Shown piece by piece: positions 61,691-64,000 of a stretch of DNA of 64,000 nucleotides. The notes beneath the pieces are model-generated. The model saw nothing but the letters and a program-made list of their open reading frames with translations. It was not told where the DNA came from and did not search any database. Every line of letters starts with the position of its first letter. The stretch's first letter is position 1. A program made the position numbers and the translations under genes. Source of the DNA: Blastomussa wellsi (Eukaryota; Cnidaria; Anthozoa; Scleractinia; Plerogyridae). Where the stretch lies: positions 25,460,127 through 25,524,126 of the forward strand of contig OX393567.1 of assembly GCA_947652115.1 (NCBI GenBank), given 5' to 3'.

Positions 61691-62659
61691 GGACTGGGTT
61701 GGACGAGGGAATATTACACATCGCTATATCGGCCACTGCTTCTTATAGCTTATATCATCTGATGGCCTCTCAGGCACCTTCTATGTTTTCTTGTACCCCC
61801 TTAAATTCTAAGTAAAGACCCCTCTTTGCACCTCGACAACTAGAAACTGTTTATAGATGTTTTTGCGGGTGGATGGCCAAGATCGAGATTGATGCCAACT
61901 TGAAAAAGCCGTGCCGACGTTTTCAAGTTTTCCCATTGCAAATCATATGGAATCAGTACTAACATATTTTGCCTCGTCCTTCTCTTCTGAATTCACTTGA
62001 TGTTGTAAAATTAGCGATTTAGAGACGATTTCAGTATTGACCAGGCGTTAGAAGTTTAAATTTAGATAATTCTGACCTAAACTCGTGATAAACTCCGTGA
62101 TACTTCGCCTTTAAGATTTTTTACTGATCCAGGTCTACAGTAGAACCGGTACTCATCGTTTGTTAAAGTGGTAAAACGATGAAAACATTTTGTTCAAGTT
62201 CTCTTTCGATTCCGTTTTTATGTTTGGCAAGAATGCACCATGCCAATTACTGCGCCTCAATTTTCGAAATAAATCGGCTTTTTGAACGACGAATTCTTGT
62301 TTAAACTGTCCGCCATTACTTCAGTCGAGTTGCATTGAGAGAGCTGGATCGAGAGAGAAAATGATGTCATATACTCACTAGTTTATTTTTGCAAAGTGTG
62401 AACCCAGCTGATAAGTATGCAGCCCGAGCTTTTAGAAAAAACAAGAATACCAAATTAGCTGGGTTCACGCAATAATTGGCACAAACACTTCAAGAAATGT
62501 ACATAACTTACAGCAATGCAATACGATTTCGCTTCAACATGTGATCGATAAAATGGCGGAGGCTGACTAGGGCCCTTTAAGTTGACCGATAGGCTTTCTT
62601 ATATTATCCGTTTGTTTCGCCATTAAAATGCTCCATCTAAATGCTCCATTTTCCCCACT

Positions 62660-62763
62660 AAAATGTTTAGTCTGTACAAGGTGTTCATTGTCCCAAAATG
62701 TTTAGTCTGTCCAAGGAGTTCATTATCCAAAAATGTTTAGTCTGTCCAAGGAGTTCATTATAC
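62660..62763. repeat. Tandem repeat, 35-bp unit, three copies
   Basis: Units begin at 62660, 62695 and 62730 with AAAATGTTTAGTCTGT, then CAAGG-GTTCATT. The period is exactly 35 bp; copies 2 and 3 are nearly identical and copy 1 is diverged. Confidence 0.9.
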
Positions 62764-62960
62764 AAAGGCGTTCTAAAATTAAAACATTTTAATATAAGTG
62801 CATATAACAACAGATTATTAATGCTCTGGAACAATCTTTCCTCTGAGGCAAAGACCGCACAATCGCTTTTGGATTTCAAACGCAAACTTGCCTCCTCGCC
62901 TCCTGCTGTAACACGTTGATTCCCTGACATATGCTTTTATTAAAATTTAATAAACTATTT
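62764..62960 (+). pseudogene. LINE ORF2 C-terminal fragment
   Basis: The frame NRLLMLWNNLSSEAKTAQSL, then DFKRKLA, ending at 62919, resembles the extreme C-terminus of CR1/L2-type LINE proteins (compare SGATLWNSLPRDTRQAESLG at 52500-52560). It is followed by an AT-rich tail with a (TA)n run. Confidence 0.6.
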
Positions 62961-64000
62961 TAAATATATATATATAGAACGTGGTCAACCTTGAGCCGGC
63001 GATAGCCGGCAGTCAGGCCAGCCCAGCGCTTAAAATACCAGGGGGCTTAACGTCAACAAAGGTATCACCACACTGCCCTGGCACCTGGCTTTCAGCGCGT
63101 ACCAAGTTGGGAACCAACGATGCAAACCCAAGGGGGGGGGGGGGGTGGGGTGGGTAGAAAAGCAGATTTTTTAGTCTGAAAAGTGTTTTTTGTTTCTTGA
63201 CAGGAAGGTCTACATGGGGCCAGGGTTAAGCACAACCAGTGACAGCCTGCCACTCACAAGAAAGGTCGGTGTGCATGCTACCTGGTGACAGGTTGTCCGG
63301 GATTGATTGATTGGAAAAGCCTGTGTTTTTGCTGGAAAATTCCCAGGCCGGCCTGTGTGAGTTTGACACGGTTCTCATAAATCCAATGACGTGGGCCATT
63401 GCCAAAAATCCAAAATTACAGGGGGAGGGGGCGGTGGCATCCGCAGATCCGCCACTAGTTTTAACAGGGAAAAATAATCGTATAAATAATTTAGTATTCC
63501 CTTTATCCTTTATATCGGTAAGTAAGGAGGCTAAGTGAAGGTTTTCATTTTCTCCTAAAAGTTTATTTTTTATTCCTATATCTAAACTCTGGTAAAATCC
63601 TAAAACGCTCGAATAATGCTCAATGCATTTGGCACAAAAAACAATGCTAGTATAATGTACAAAAGCCTATTGACCTAACTGATTCTTCCAAAAAAATATT
63701 CAACGCGATCCGTCAAAAATTGAATATTTTAACTGACATAAAATTGTAAAAAATAACTCGTTGTAAAACAAAATAACTCGTTTCTCTAGAGTTCATGCAA
63801 CATAAAAAATCAATGAACAGGTGTACTTAAATATTCTTTTCTGTGAAACTTAGCAAACCTCTACCGTATAAAACAAACGTAGACTTTGAAGTGGACTCGA
63901 TGACATACTGGGTCACTTGAAAGTATACCACTGAGAGGAAGGAAGTTTTAACTCGAGCCAAATGAAACAGGTGGCTTTGATGACTCATATTAGTCCCGTT
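62961..64000. other. Window end, no gene seen
   Basis: No exon or clear repeat is supported. A G-rich run occurs at about 63131-63152. Confidence 0.45.

Larger units (their letters stand above)
60590..62657. other. Intergenic stretch, repeat-bearing
   Basis: No gene is seen. It contains a foldback (60854-60975), a hammerhead-like motif (61467-61505) and a short GATGC array (61642-61690). Confidence 0.45.

Overview
This is a nuclear window from an animal genome. It is AT-rich, has long non-coding stretches, split genes with GT-AG introns, and many old transposon copies. Gene content (two linked noggin genes, a calcium-binding EGF plus discoidin protein, a UTP6 gene with 23 coding exons) and repeat content (Penelope-like elements with GIY-YIG endonuclease, a CR1/L2-type LINE tail, tRNA-derived SINEs, many foldback MITEs) fit an anthozoan cnidarian, most likely a stony coral. 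The taxon is inferred from the gene and repeat families and was not measured.

Layout. 1-20012: no gene that I can support; it holds a MITE near 5.1 kb, a Penelope-like terminal fragment near 10.2 kb, and an old local duplication (about 11.7-13.3 kb against 14.4-16.7 kb). 20013-20720 (+): an intronless noggin. 20721-27628: repeat-rich spacer with a 285-bp foldback, a hammerhead-like motif and two MITEs. 27629-32141 (-): a second noggin in two exons, tail-to-tail with the first; its 3.7-kb intron carries a decayed Penelope-like element ending in a hammerhead-ribozyme-like motif. 32200-37545: intergenic, with an hAT-like MITE and another foldback. 37546-54610 (-): complete UTP6, a subunit of the UTP-B module of the small-subunit processome. 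I assembled its 23 coding exons by hand; all phases agree and they encode 596 residues. Its introns carry a LINE, SINEs, MITEs and Penelope-like termini. 55095-57010: a Penelope-like element broken into two head-to-head halves. 58071-60589 (+): the 3' part of a secreted or surface EGF/discoidin gene. 60590-64000: intergenic, with a hammerhead-like motif, a LINE tail and short tandem repeats.

Function. The noggins are predicted secreted BMP antagonists. UTP6 is a nucleolar ribosome-biogenesis factor and has no functional link to them. The least ordinary signals are the convergent noggin pair and at least seven hammerhead-like motifs in Penelope-type repeats. Three of these have an intact CUGANGA/GAAA core, but all share an extra A before stem II.
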